DNA from: Lateolabrax maculatus
Lineage: Eukaryota; Chordata; Actinopteri; Acropomatiformes; Lateolabracidae
Length of the DNA: 64,000 nucleotides
Direction: 5' to 3'
NCBI GenBank assembly: GCA_031216445.1
Contig: CM062212.1
Span: 22,652,501 to 22,716,500 of the forward strand
A program made the translations under genes and the position numbers. Positions 22,787 to 33,879 of this stretch are shown here, in pieces (the stretch's first letter is position 1; each line of letters opens with the position of its first letter). The notes under the pieces were generated by a model that was not told where the DNA came from, did no database searches, and was given only the letters and a program-made list of their open reading frames with translations.

Positions 22787-24398
22787 AATTAAAGCTGCAA
22801 GCAGCGATGATCGGGCCCTCGCTCCTGTGTGCACGTCGAGGTTTGTCGAGGCCGCGGCCTTGTGACTGGACGCCCATCATGTGCGGAGCACACCGTGCAA
22901 ATTTGATGTAAATCGGATGAAGATTGCCACATGAGGCTTACTTCCTGTTGCCAGTAGGTGGCGCAGTGACTATGATGCCTAATTGGTGTTCAGGTGGGTT
23001 CAGGCCGGGAGTCTGATCAAGCATGTGAAATTTGGAGCAGACAGGACCGTGTACTGTGATGTTACTGCAACTTCCTCTTTCATGGCGAGCAAAGTGTTGC
23101 CATGGCAACAGCGTTTGATGAAAGCTCACAATCTTCAGTATTTTGCATCATCAATGTTTAGAGTGTTTGTTTGCCAAATTTGAAGTGGATCGGGTCAACC
23201 TGCTAGGAGGACTACATCAAACTATACAACATGTTATTTCCTGTTGCCACTAGGTGGCGCTCTGACTATGTTTCAATATTGACACATAGATGTGTTCAGG
23301 GAGGGACTCTTATCAAACGTCAGAAGTTTGAGGCAGATTGGACAATGTATATAGGATCTACAGAAACTTCCTGTTTTATGGCGAACCATCAATAACGGAC
23401 GCTCGCCATCGCCACGCCGTTGAAGTTTTGTGTAAAACCCGAGTATCGTTTGATCACCAAGGTCGTAAGATGTCACTGACCAAATTTGATGACGTTCTGA
23501 TTAATTTCGTAGGAGTAGTTTGTTAAAGTATAAAACGTGTCATTTCCTGTTGCCACTAGGTGGCGCTCTGACGATGACTCAATATTGACATATAGATGTG
23601 TTCAGGGCGGGACTCTTATCAAACATGAGAAGTTTGGGGCGGATTGGAGAATGTACAGAGGAGATACAGCAACTTCCTGTTTTATGGCGAAGCATCGAAA
23701 TTCTCCAGGCCGCCACGGCCACGCCGTTAAAGTTTTGCGGAGGAGCCGAGTATCGTTTGCTCACAAAGGCCTTTAGATGTCACAGACCAAATTTGAAGTT
23801 GTTCTGATTCATTGTCTAGGACTAGTTCGTTAAAATATGACCCCCCCAAATAGCCGAAAACACACAAAATTATGACATTAAATTCAAAATGGCCGACTTC
23901 CTGTTGCGTTCAGATCATGTCACCAAGAGACTTTTCTGTGAGTCTTGGTATGTTACATGTGTCTACCAAATTTCATGCGTGTAGGTCAAACCAATGCGAG
24001 GGGCTTAATTTTAGCGACCCTGTAGGGAGCGCTATAGAGCCATTTTTCTTCGCCCATGTCCAAGACCATTAAAATATCAAATTTTTCGCCAGTTCTGAAG
24101 CATGTGCAAAGTTTCATGACTTTTCATGCATGTTAAGTCCCTCAAAAATGGAATTCATTTGGACAAAAAATAATAATAATAATTCCTTGCATTTCAATAG
24201 GGCTTCGCGCCAGTTTGGCGCTCGGGCCCTAATAATAATTCCTTGCATTTCAATAGGGCTTCGCGCCAGTTTGGCGCTCGGGCCCTAATAATAATTCCTT
24301 GCATTTCAATAGGGCTTCGCGCCAGTTTGGCGCTCGGGCCCTAATAATAATTCCTTGCATTTCAATAGGGCTTCGCGCCAGTTTGGCGCTCGGGCCCT
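22787..24398 (+). repeat. Array unit 7 (type B, four tails)
   Basis: Type B. Motifs start at 22951, 23247 and 23553. Shares diagnostic bases with unit 3. The tail is amplified four times at 24181-24398. Confidence 0.85.
24181..24398 (+). repeat. Tail minisatellite, 4 copies
   Basis: Four copies of a 50-bp block from 'ttccttgcatttcaataggg' to 'tcgggccc', joined by variable 'taataataa' spacers. Each block has the inverted repeat GCGCCA-gtt-TGGCGC inside an outer AGGGC/GCCCT pair, so a stable hairpin is expected. Confidence 0.85.
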
Positions 24399-25795
24399 AA
24401 TTAAAGCTGCAAGCAGCGATGATCGGGCCCTCGCTCCCGTGTGCACATTGGGGTGTGTCGAGGCCGCGGCCTTGTGACTGGACGCCGATCATGTGCGGAG
24501 CACACCGTGCAAATTTGATGTAAATCGGATGAAGATTGCCACATGAGGCTTACTTCCTGTTGCCAGTAGGTGGCGCAGTGACTATGATGCCTAATTGGTG
24601 TTCAGGTGGGTTCAGGCCGGGAGTCTGATCAAGCATGTGAAATTTGGAGCAGACAGGACAGTGTACTGTGATGTTACTGCAACTTCCTCTTTCATGGCGA
24701 GCAAAGTGTTGCCATGACAACAGCGTTTGATGAAAGCTCACAATCTTCAGTATTTTGCATCATCAATGTTTAGAGTGTTTGTTTGCCAAATTTGAAGTGG
24801 ATTGGGTTAACCTGCTAGGAGGACTACATCAAACTATACAACATGTTATTTCCTGTTGCCACTAGGTGGCGCTCTGACTATGTTTCAATATTGACACATA
24901 GATGTGTTCGGGGGGGACTCTTATGAAACATGAAAAGTTTGGGGCAGATTGGACAATGTACAGTGGAGTTAAAACAACTTCCCGTTTTATGGCGAACCAT
25001 CAAAAACGGACGCTCGCCATCGCCACGCCGTTAAAGTTTTGTGTAAAACCCGAGTATCGTTTGATCACCAAGGTCGTAAGATGTCACTGACCAAATTTGA
25101 TGACGTTCTGATTAATTTTGTAGGACTAGTTTGTTAAAGTATAAAACGTGTCATTTCCTGTTGCCACTAGGTGGTGCTCTGACGATGACTCAATATTGAC
25201 ATATAGATGTGTTCAGGGCGGGACTTTTATCAAACATGAGGAGTTTGGGGCGGATTGGAGAATGTACAGAGGAGATACAGCAACTTCCTGTTTTATGGCG
25301 AAGCATCGAAATTCTCCAGGCCGCCACGGCCATGCCGTTAAAGTTTTGCGGAGGAGCCGAGTATCGTTTGCTCACAAAGGTCTTTAGATGTCACAGACCA
25401 AATTTGAAGTTGTTCTGATTCATTGTCTAGGACTAGTTCGTTAAAATATGACCCCCCCAAATAGCCGAAAACACACAAAATTATGACATTAAATTCAAAA
25501 TGGCCGACTTCCTGTTGCGTTCAGATCATGTCACCAAGAGACTTTTCTGTGAGTCTTGTTATGTTACATGTGCCTACCAAATTTCATGCGTGTAGGTCAA
25601 ACCAATGCGAGGGGCTTAGTTTTAGCGACCTTGTAGGGGGCGCTATAGAGCCATTTTTCTTCGCCCATATCCAAGACCATTAAAATATCAAATTTTTCGC
25701 CAGTTCTGAAGTATGTGCAAAGTTTCATGACTTTTCATGCATGTTAAGTCCCTCAAAAATGGAATTCATTTGGACAAAAAATAATAATAATAATA
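24399..25795 (+). repeat. Array unit 8 (type A, no tail)
   Basis: Type A. Motifs start at 24563, 24859 and 25164; the last is the variant CCACTAGGTGGTGC. Short (AAT)n end. Confidence 0.85.
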
Positions 25796-27868
25796 ATTAA
25801 AGCTGCAAGCAGCGATGATCGGGCCCTCGCTCCCGTGTGCACGCCGGGGTGTGTCGAGGCCGCGGCCTTGTGACTGGATGCCGATCATGTGTGGAGCACA
25901 CCGTGCAAATCTGATGTAAATCTGATGAAGATTGCCACATGAGGCTTACTTCCTGTTGCCAGTAGGTGGCGCAGTGACTATGATGCCTAATTGGTGTTCA
26001 GGTGGGTTCAGGCCGGGAGTCTGATCAAGCATGTGAAATTTGGAGCAGATAGGACAGTGTACTGTGATGTTATTGTAACTTCCTCTTTCATGGCGAGCAA
26101 AGTGTTGCCATGGCAACAGCGTTTGATGAAAGCTCACAATCTTCAGTATTTTGCATCATCAATGTTTAGAGGGTTTGTTTGCCAAATTTGAAGTGGATCG
26201 GGTCAACCTGCTAGGAGGACTACATCAAACTATACAACATGTTATTTCCTGTTGCCACTAGGTGGCGCTCTGAATATGTTTCAATATTGACACATAGATG
26301 TGTTCAGGGAGGGACTCTTATCAAATGTCAGAAGTTTGAGGCAGATTGGACAATGTATATAGGATCTACAGAAACTTCCTGTTTTATGGTGAACCATCAA
26401 TAACGGACGCTCGCCATCGCCACGCCGTTAAAGTTTTGTGTAAAACCCGAGTATCGTTTGATCACCAAGGTCGTAAGATGTCACTGACCAAATTTGATGA
26501 CGTTCTGATTAATTTCGTAGGAGTAGTTTGTTAAAGTATAAAACGTGTCATTTCCTGTTGCCACTAGGTGGCGCTCTGACGATGAATCAATATTGACATA
26601 TAGATGAGTTCAAGGTGGGACTCTTATCAAACATGAGAAGTTTGGGGCGGATTGGAGAATGTACAGAGGAGATACAGCAACTTCCTGTTTTATGGCGAAG
26701 CATCGAAATTCTCCAGGCCGCCACGGCCACGCCGTTAAAGTTTTGCGGAGGAGCCGAGTATCGTTTGCTCACAAAGGCCTTTAGATGTCACAGACCAAAT
26801 TTGAAGTTGTTCTGATTCATTGTCTAGGACTAGTTCGTTAAAATATGACCCCCCCAAATAGCCGAAAACACACAAAATTATGACATTAAATTCAAAATAG
26901 CCGACTTCCTGTTGCGTTCAGATCATGTCACCAAGAGACTTTTCTGTGAGTCTTGGTATGTTACATGTGCCTACCAAATTTCATGCGTGTAGGTCAAACC
27001 AATGCGAGGGGCTTAGTTTTAGCGACACTGTAGGGAGCGCTATAGAGCCATTTTTCTTCGCCCATATCCAAGACCATTAAAATATCAAATTTTTCGCCAG
27101 TTCTGAAGCATGTGCAAAGTTTCATGACTTTTCATGCATGTTAAGTCCCTCAAAAATGGAATTCATTTGGACAAAAAATAATAATAATAATAATTCCTTG
27201 CATTTCAATAGGGCTTCGCGCCAGTTTGGCGCTCGGGCCCTAATAATAATAATTCCTTGCATTTCAATAGGGCTTCGCGCCAGTTTGGCGCTCGGGCCCT
27301 AATAATAATTCCTTGCATTTCAATAGGGCTTCGCGCCAGTTTGGCGCTCGGGCCCTAATAATAATTCCTTGCATTTCAATAGGGCTTCGCGCCAGTTTGG
27401 CGCTCGGGCCCTAATAATTCCTTGCATTTCAATAGGGCTTCGCGCCAGTTTGGCGCTCGGGCCCTAATAATAATAATAATTCCTTGCATTTCAATAGGGC
27501 TTCGCGCCAGTTTGGCGCTCGGGCCCTAATAATAATTCCTTGCATTTCAATAGGGCTTCGCGCCAGTTTGGCGCTCGGGCCCTAATAATAATAACTCCTT
27601 GCATTTCAATAGGGCTTTGCGCCAGTTTGGCGCTCGGGCCCTAATAATAATAACTCCTTGCATTTCAATAGGGCTTCGCGCCAGTTTGGCGCTCGGGCCC
27701 TAATAATAATTCCTTGCATTTCAATAGGGCTTCGCGCCAGTTTGGCGCTCGGGCCCTAATAATTCCTTGCATTTCAATAGGGCTTCGCGCCAGTTTGGCG
27801 CTCGGGCCCTAATAATAATTCCTTGCATTTCAATAGGGCTTCGCGCCAGTTTGGCACTCGGGCCCTAA
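25796..27868 (+). repeat. Array unit 9 (type B, twelve tails)
   Basis: Type B. Motifs start at 25959, 26255 and 26561. The unit body ends at about 27180 and is followed by twelve tail copies. It is the right edge of the array. Confidence 0.85.
27193..27868 (+). repeat. Tail minisatellite, 12 copies
   Basis: Twelve copies of the same hairpin block with (TAA)1-4-type spacers of varying length. Copies 8 and 9 share a spacer change ('aactcc'), copy 8 has 'ctttgcgcc' and the last has 'ttggcactcgg'. The shared spacer variant shows local copy-to-copy amplification. Confidence 0.85.
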
Positions 27869-28660
27869 TAAAAGTCCCCTTCAGCTTTCATACCAGAAAC
27901 ACACACAAAACACTGTTCATACAGCATGTAAGTGAATCGGAATTAAATGAGTGTCCCAACCGATCATTTTGAACTTGTCTTGGGTTGACTGTATAACAAA
28001 GAGGCAACATCATTCTATATTCAATCTAATAAATGATGAAACTAATGAAAAAATCTCTTAGGGGGATTTATTAGTGAGAAGCATGAGCATGCATCCCTCG
28101 CACTCACGATTATCAGTAATTAGGCCTCCAACTGTAAAATACGTTTTAAAATCCATCTGTCTGAGAAGAGAAAACACTCTGCTGATATCATTGTTTTCCA
28201 AGTCACTGCTTTTGTCCGTCCATGGCTGTAACAAGGTGACAAATATTCGACAAACATTGCAGCTCTGTCTATAATGATTCTGTAATGTCTGAATGAAGCC
28301 AGAACAAACAAAAATCCATTACTGTAAAATATAGAAGAAGCCCGCTATGTTACAGATTCCAGGTTCGAAATGGGACTTATAAAATAGATCCAAAGTTTTA
28401 AAAGTTAATTTGAATAGATCTGCAGTCTCTTAGAAAAAATACTATGTTGGCCAGCATTAATACTATCTGTCTTGTTGGAAAGTTCTTGTACGGATTAACT
28501 ACTTGCTGTGACTTTAAGCTGTTTTACTACAAGTATGCCATTGTCACTGACCCAGTAAAATCAGCTGTTCTTATCATATTTGATGTGTATAAGGGAGTGT
28601 GCTTCCCACACAGAGCACAGCTTACTTTTAATGAAGCGCTTGTTATTATATATCATAAGG
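27869..28660. other. Intronic stretch without identifiable features
   Basis: AT-rich sequence between the array and a LINE. No domain or RNA gene seen. Confidence 0.35.
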
Positions 28661-28679
28661 TCATGAAAATATTATGCTG

Positions 28680-31600
28680 AGGCAACACCGAAACAGATCG
28701 TTGTTTTCATATTTTGTTTGTAAACCCTCTATTCTGTGCAATGCAAACTCAAAGAGATAAGGGTCTGTGTCAGTGGGGGTTGTTGATGAGGCCAGCTGCA
28801 GACGAAAAGAAACTGTTCTTGTGGTTTGACGTTTTGGTCCTGTTTGAACGACACAAAACAGTCTCAAGCAGTTTGCGTCTGGGAACACTGAGGCGTGCAG
28901 GTCTTTGAGAGATGGCAGATTACAGCCAATCACTTTCTCTGCAGACAGAATGATACGCTGCAGTCTGCCTTTGTCCTTGCTAGTGGCAGCAGCGTACCAG
29001 ATATTGATGGACTCAATGATGGCGGTGTAGAAGTGCACCATCATTGTCTTTGGCAGGTTGAACTTCTTCAACTTCGCAGAAAGTACAGCTCCCTTGTGAA
29101 GTCCTCAGAGATGATGGTGCTCAAGGAAGTGGAAGGACTCCATTGAGCTCCAAGTATTTCTGACTGCACCAGGTCACCCATCTGTAGGCTGACTCATCCC
29201 GACCAGAGATGAACAGGAAGAGGTTGGTGCCATCTGTGAACTTCAGGAGCTTGACAGACCGGTGACTGGAGGTGCAGCTGTTGGTGTACAGGGAGAATAG
29301 TAGAGAATAGGGGTGTGCCATATCGTATCGTTCACAATTAAAATGCTCCGATTTTTAATATGATTTTAAAAACTTAATATCGTCATAATGGCGATAGTCC
29401 AACTTTTTGACGTAATGACGTTATGCCGTTACTCACAGCAACAACAAGCTTATCATACTTTGCTCAAACTTGCGTTCATTATTTACATAAGTAACACTGT
29501 AACACAGTTTTATTCCGTCCTCCTTACGGCTTCATACCCACCGGTAGTGTTTCAACAGCAGAGTGTTTTGCCTGCCTCAGATTTGATTGATTTGCTAATT
29601 TTCCTTTGGTTTTTCATCTTCTACCATGGGTAAGTAGACTACATAGTTAAATGTTGCAGCTAGAACGTGACCTAGCTGGGCCTGCTGGATGCAGCTGAAA
29701 CAGCATTTCAGTACTGATGTGGACATTGATTACCATGGCAACAGCAGAAGCTTCGAATATATTTAAATATATATAGTTATGAATAACTGAAAGATAATTT
29801 TGGTTTAGTTTTTACTGATATTTCAAGGCAAACTGTTTTTTTGCAATTGTATGTTCTTGAAATGAAATTATTTTTCAGTATTTTGTCGTATGGTCCGAAT
29901 ATCGTTATCGCAAAATTACCCTGAAATATCGTGATATTATTTTAGTGCCATATCGCCCACCCCTAGTAAAGAAGAATGCAGCCTTAAGGAAAACCAGTGC
30001 TGATGGTGTAGGAGTCAGAGACATGTTTCCCCAGCTTTGCGTGCTGCCTCCTGTCAGACAGGAAGTCTGTGATTAGTCAGGCACACTGAGCTGGGAGTGC
30101 TTCTCCTGCAGCAGAGCCATGATAATGGTGTTGAAGGCAGAGCTGAAATCCACAAACAGGATCCTGGCGTAGGTTCCTGCGGAGTCCAGATGCTGGGGGA
30201 TAAAGTGGAGGGCCAAGTTTACAGCATCATCTACATCTTACAGAGCCATCTACCTGTTGGCTCTGTAAGTGAACTCCAGGGGGTCCAGGAGTGGGTCTGT
30301 GATGGATTTGAGGTGTGACAGCACAAGGCACGTTTAAATTACTTAATTACCACAGAGGTCAGGGCGACAGGTCTGTAGTCATTAAGTCCTGTGGTCCTTG
30401 GCTTTTTGGGGACAGGGATAATGGTGGAGGTTTTGAAGCAGGCTGGTATGTGGCATGTCTCCAGTGAGGTGTTAAAGATGTCCTATGAGACAGCTGATCA
30501 GCACAGTGCTTCAGGGTGGAGAGACAGTCTGACCCGGCTGATTTGCAGGGGTTCTGTTTCTTAAAGACTGTGTTGAAGTCGCTGAGGGGGCAGAGGCCCA
30601 GGCCCCTGCTGTGGTGGGGGAGGTAAGCTCGTGGGTTTTAGCTGATGGATGAAGTCACGGGGAATGGTATCAGGACTATCCCATTGAACTTGTTTAGTTC
30701 GTTGGCCAGGCACAAGTCGTCAGCAGAGTGGGGGGCTCTAGGTTTCTAACTGGTGATCTGTCTAAGCCCCTTCCAGATAGTCATTGGCTGAGAATTGGTG
30801 TTGGAGTTACTCAGAGTAGCTTTAGCTTCCCTCATGTCCTTGGCTAAACCTGTACTTTGTTGGTCCTCAAACCATCCCAGTCAGTACAGTCCAAGCACAC
30901 CTAAAGATCCTCCACAGCTTCACTAGTTCACTGCTTTGATGTCCTCTTTGATTCTGCCTGTATGCAGGAATCAGGTAGACCATGTCCTGGTCAGAGTGTC
31001 CCAGAGCAACTATGGCAAGAACTGCTGACTGTGGTGTAACAATGATCCAAAGTATTCTTTTGTCTGGTGAAGTATTTAATAAGTCTGTATTTGGGGAGAT
31101 TGTGTGTGAGATTTCCTTTTTTAAAGTTGATGAGGACAATTATCAATGAGTCCGGATTTGTCCTCTCCACACACAGTATCTGGTGGGCGAGTGTACTGGG
31201 CTTCCAGCACGTTGGCCTATGGTGAAATATAAACACCGATCAGAATTAGTGAAGTGAACTCTTGGAGAGGAGAAGGGTTTACACTTGATGAAATATGACT
31301 CCAGATCAGCAGAACAGTTGTTGCAGCATCACGGTCACATCGTCTCCACCTTTCGTCTTGCCGGAAAGTTGAAAGCCTGCCAGCTGCAGCGCTGGATACA
31401 CAAAGCCACGACTCTGTGAAGCAAAACACGGAAGATGAATAAAAGTCTTTATTTTTTCCCAACAGTAGCTGAAATTCATCAGGTTGCAATTTGTTGGCCA
31501 GTGAACGCAGGTTAGAAAGAAATATTGTGCGAAGTCCGTGCTAGCAGAGAGCACACCTGCATGGTTCCCTCTTCTTCGGCGTTTCACTGTTGTACAAACG

Positions 31601-31850
31601 TGGGGGCAACTTTGACCACAATGTCCAGTATTTCCACAGATGAGGCGATGAAAGTGGGAAATAAATCCACAAGGGTTGTAGCCTTATTGTTCATGAGCTC
31701 TTCTCTGGTGAGAGAGCTCTCGGTACTACAGCAAAACACTGTATTCACAAACAAAACAAGAAAAAAACAACACGCACCACCACACCGAGGCAGCCATCGG
31801 CGGCAAATGGCCGTTATCAGTTGTCATCAGGAGCATAGATTTAGATTTTA
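28680..31850 (-). pseudogene. Rex1-like LINE, nearly full span, decayed
   Basis: On the minus strand, from right to left: a 5' end near 31800-31700 (ATGGCTGCCTCGGTGTGG region), endonuclease pieces (FTESWL near 31420, QILCVERTNPDSLIIVLI near 31170-31130, LDHCYTTVSS near 31040), reverse transcriptase with the palm leader FVDFSSAF and NTIIMALLQE near 30170-30100, then, across a nested hAT element, LLFSLYTNSCTSS near 29300 and KFTDGTNLF near 29240 (FADD expected). The C-terminal part KKFNLPKTMMVHFYTAIIES and GRLQRIILSAEKVIG lies near 29070-28900. Many frameshifts and stops are present and the catalytic Asp pair is changed. I assign Rex1 from the overall protein pattern recalled from fish LINEs. 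Confidence 0.7.
29308..29965. mobile_element. Non-autonomous hAT element nested in the LINE
   Basis: Inverted ends TAGGGGTGtGCcATAT (left) and the complement of ATATCGCCCACCCCTA (right). The flanks are GTAGAGAA (29300-29307) and GTAAAGAA (29966-29973), an 8-bp target duplication with one mismatch, which is the hAT hallmark. The 658-bp interior has no transposase. It interrupts the reverse transcriptase of the Rex1-like LINE and is therefore younger than it. Confidence 0.8.
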
Positions 31851-31859
31851 GTAGGAAAT

Positions 31860-32440
31860 TTTCAAATTAAATAATTAAGAATTTGTCAGTGATAGTGTTT
31901 TACACATTTTATAAATGTTCTCCTAACTCAAAAGCTCATAAAATTGCGCAATGTTTTATGGGAAAGAAGTATATATTTGTTGCTGTTAACTGTATTTGTA
32001 AAATTTGACATGTTAACCGACAATAAAATGTTGTCTTCTTTCATAAATTTAGTGTAAGTGGTGAAATCAGTTGAAACTGTGTGTTCACAAACATCTGCTG
32101 CTTATCTTGGCAGGTATGACACACACAGAGAAGATGCCCCCAACTGTCACCAAGGGTTTTTACAAGGAAAGAAACAACTTAATCTATTACATTTAATGCC
32201 AAATCTTCAACAGACGAATTATAAAGAATTTGTCGTAGACAGCGTTTCACAAGTTTATTAAGCTTCTCCTAACTCAACAACGCACAAAATTGTGAGATTT
32301 TTTAAGGGAGTCTGGGGATATTGTGGTGACTATTTAAATGGTGAAATCATCATCATGTTCACAAACATCAACTATGCAGGTAAGACAGCTCAAACACATC
32401 ATTTGGATGTGCAAAAGGCTTTGTAACACTATGAATTTGG
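31860..32440 (+). repeat. Diverged two-copy tandem repeat, about 345 bp period
   Basis: Segments at about 31878 and 32224 ('aagaatttgtc', 'ttctcctaactca', 'aaaattg') recur in the same order. So do 'gtgaaatca' and 'gttcacaaacatc' at about 32059-32093 and 32340-32366. It is an old local duplication; I recognise no family. Confidence 0.55.
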
Positions 32441-33875
32441 TGTTTGGTTATCTTTATTTATTTATTTATTTTTAAACCATTCCTCTGCTTGGATAGGAGG
32501 TGTAGGGACCTTTTTTACCATACCCCTTGACTTGTGTTTCACTGGCTTGAATTTAACTTTCTTGTGAAGAGCCAATGTACTAGCAAGGAGGCAGGAAAAC
32601 CTGAACAGGGTTTATTTGATCATTACAGCATAATGACAGGTCATACAAATTCACATCTTGGCTAGGTCCATTAGCGACTTGATGTTCTACTACATCAGTA
32701 ACAGTTCTCACACAGTCAAAAACTTATAATGATCCAAACTTCCACAGACTTTTTTGCGTTGTCTCCACGTTATCCCAAAACATTTTTAACCATGCCACTA
32801 AAACTGTCAACTGTCACCTGTATTATCACCTGTTTTAATCAACAAAATATATCTGTATTCTAACAGTTTATAACAGAATAATAGTAAACAGAAACATAAC
32901 CTTAGCATAGTCCACTATTCACAATATACATTAAATATCATATAAACTTAAATAATTTTAGACCAAATAAAGACATGTGATCAATTTGCTCTTACAGGGG
33001 GTAGAGAATCAAAAATGGACATACCACCTGGTTATTCAGGAATATATTTTGGGGGGTAGTGGTTAAAAGCAGAGCACACATACAAACAGAGGAAAAACAG
33101 CAGCTCTTCAAATGGTTATTTGGATAAGAGGTTGAGAGGTGAAAATGTGTATATAATTTGGCTATTCAGCTGTCTTAATGACTGGTATAAATGCAATAAT
33201 GTCTGTCATTTAACATCACCACAGGAGGTGCCTGGTGCCTGAAGTCAGTAAGCTTTTTTGAGATTTAGACTTAGACTTCAGGATAAAAATTCACGCCGAA
33301 CACATTGCAATTGGAAAATAATCAAATCTGTAGTTGGTGCTGCTATCTCAAGATGCTTGTCAAAAAAATTCCATACTCAAACTACATCTAAGGTTAGGAA
33401 TATTTATCTTTATATATATGTTATCGTCACCACTGAAGAGGTGAAATACACCTACAACAACTCATTTCGCAAAGAGGAAGACTTGAAGCGCTATTCCCCT
33501 CTTTGTATCTTCCATTTTCCATATTATTATTAGTATTTTTGTTATGATATTATAATTGGGAGAGATAGATATTATACAATGAACAATTACATTTTATCAT
33601 TTCTACATTTTTGTTAACTAGTGCTGGTGCACCCAAGCAGGATTTTAAATTGTAGCCTATCCTGCAAATTGATGAAATTTAAAAACTTTAGATTATTGTC
33701 GTGCGGACAGCAATGCCTTTACTGTTTTGCTCACAGACAAGTCTATTGCCATTTTGTATATCTTTCTTTTGCCTCGTGGCATATTTGATATAGTCTATGT
33801 ACTTCCATGTAATGTTGTGTAACATGTGTTGTGTCTATTATTTTATGTTGGTGCAGTCTAAAAAGAGGAAACTGT
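32441..33875. other. Intronic stretch, AT-rich
   Basis: Contains a short (TTTA)n run near 32452-32475 and nothing else I can support. Confidence 0.35.
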
Positions 33876-33879
33876 AAAT

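Larger units (their letters stand above)
14418..26574 (+). promoter_or_regulatory. 27 co-oriented CTCF-like motifs
   Basis: CCA(C/G)TAGGTGGCGC fits the CTCF consensus CCASYAGRKGGCRS at every position. It occurs three times per unit in all nine units and always on the plus strand. Spacing is about 296-306 bp within a unit and about 850 bp across unit boundaries. Two copies have one changed base (17557, 25164). CTCF binds such sites through its zinc fingers to form insulators and cohesin loop anchors. Binding here is inferred from sequence only; CpG inside the core (GGCGC) could make it methylation-sensitive. Confidence 0.55.
14255..27868 (+). repeat. Nine-unit, 13.6-kb tandem array with CTCF-like motifs
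   Basis: Nine head-to-tail units start with 'attaaagctgcaagcagcga' at about 14255, 15707, 17097, 18556, 20003, 21393, 22787, 24399 and 25796. Spacing is 1390-1610 bp, and the last unit is about 2070 bp including its amplified tail. Units are nearly identical at first inspection. Each has four diverged sub-repeats of about 300 bp, each opened by a 'ttcctgttgc' signature; the first three have CCA(C/G)TAGGTGGCGC directly after it. The unit ends with a (TAA)n run, sometimes followed by a hairpin tail. Recurrent 60-80-codon open frames on both strands are present in most units but have no start context, domain or splice logic, so I treat the array as non-coding. The repeat type occurs widely in fish as far as I recall, but I cannot name a described family. 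Confidence 0.9.

Noticed and set aside
14255..27868. Dozens of 60-98-codon open frames recurring in each array unit on both strands
   Set aside because: They repeat because the DNA repeats. They overlap each other on opposite strands, have no recognised domain or splice signals, and differ between units by changes that do not respect codons (although one 6-bp deletion happens to be in frame).
27193..27868. CRISPR-like look of the 12-fold tail repeat
   Set aside because: The spacers are only variable (TAA)n runs, not unique sequence. There are no cas genes and the genome is eukaryotic.
28340..28375. Box-B-like 'ggttcgaaat' suggesting a tRNA or tRNA-derived SINE
   Set aside because: No box A at the right distance and no cloverleaf can be drawn.
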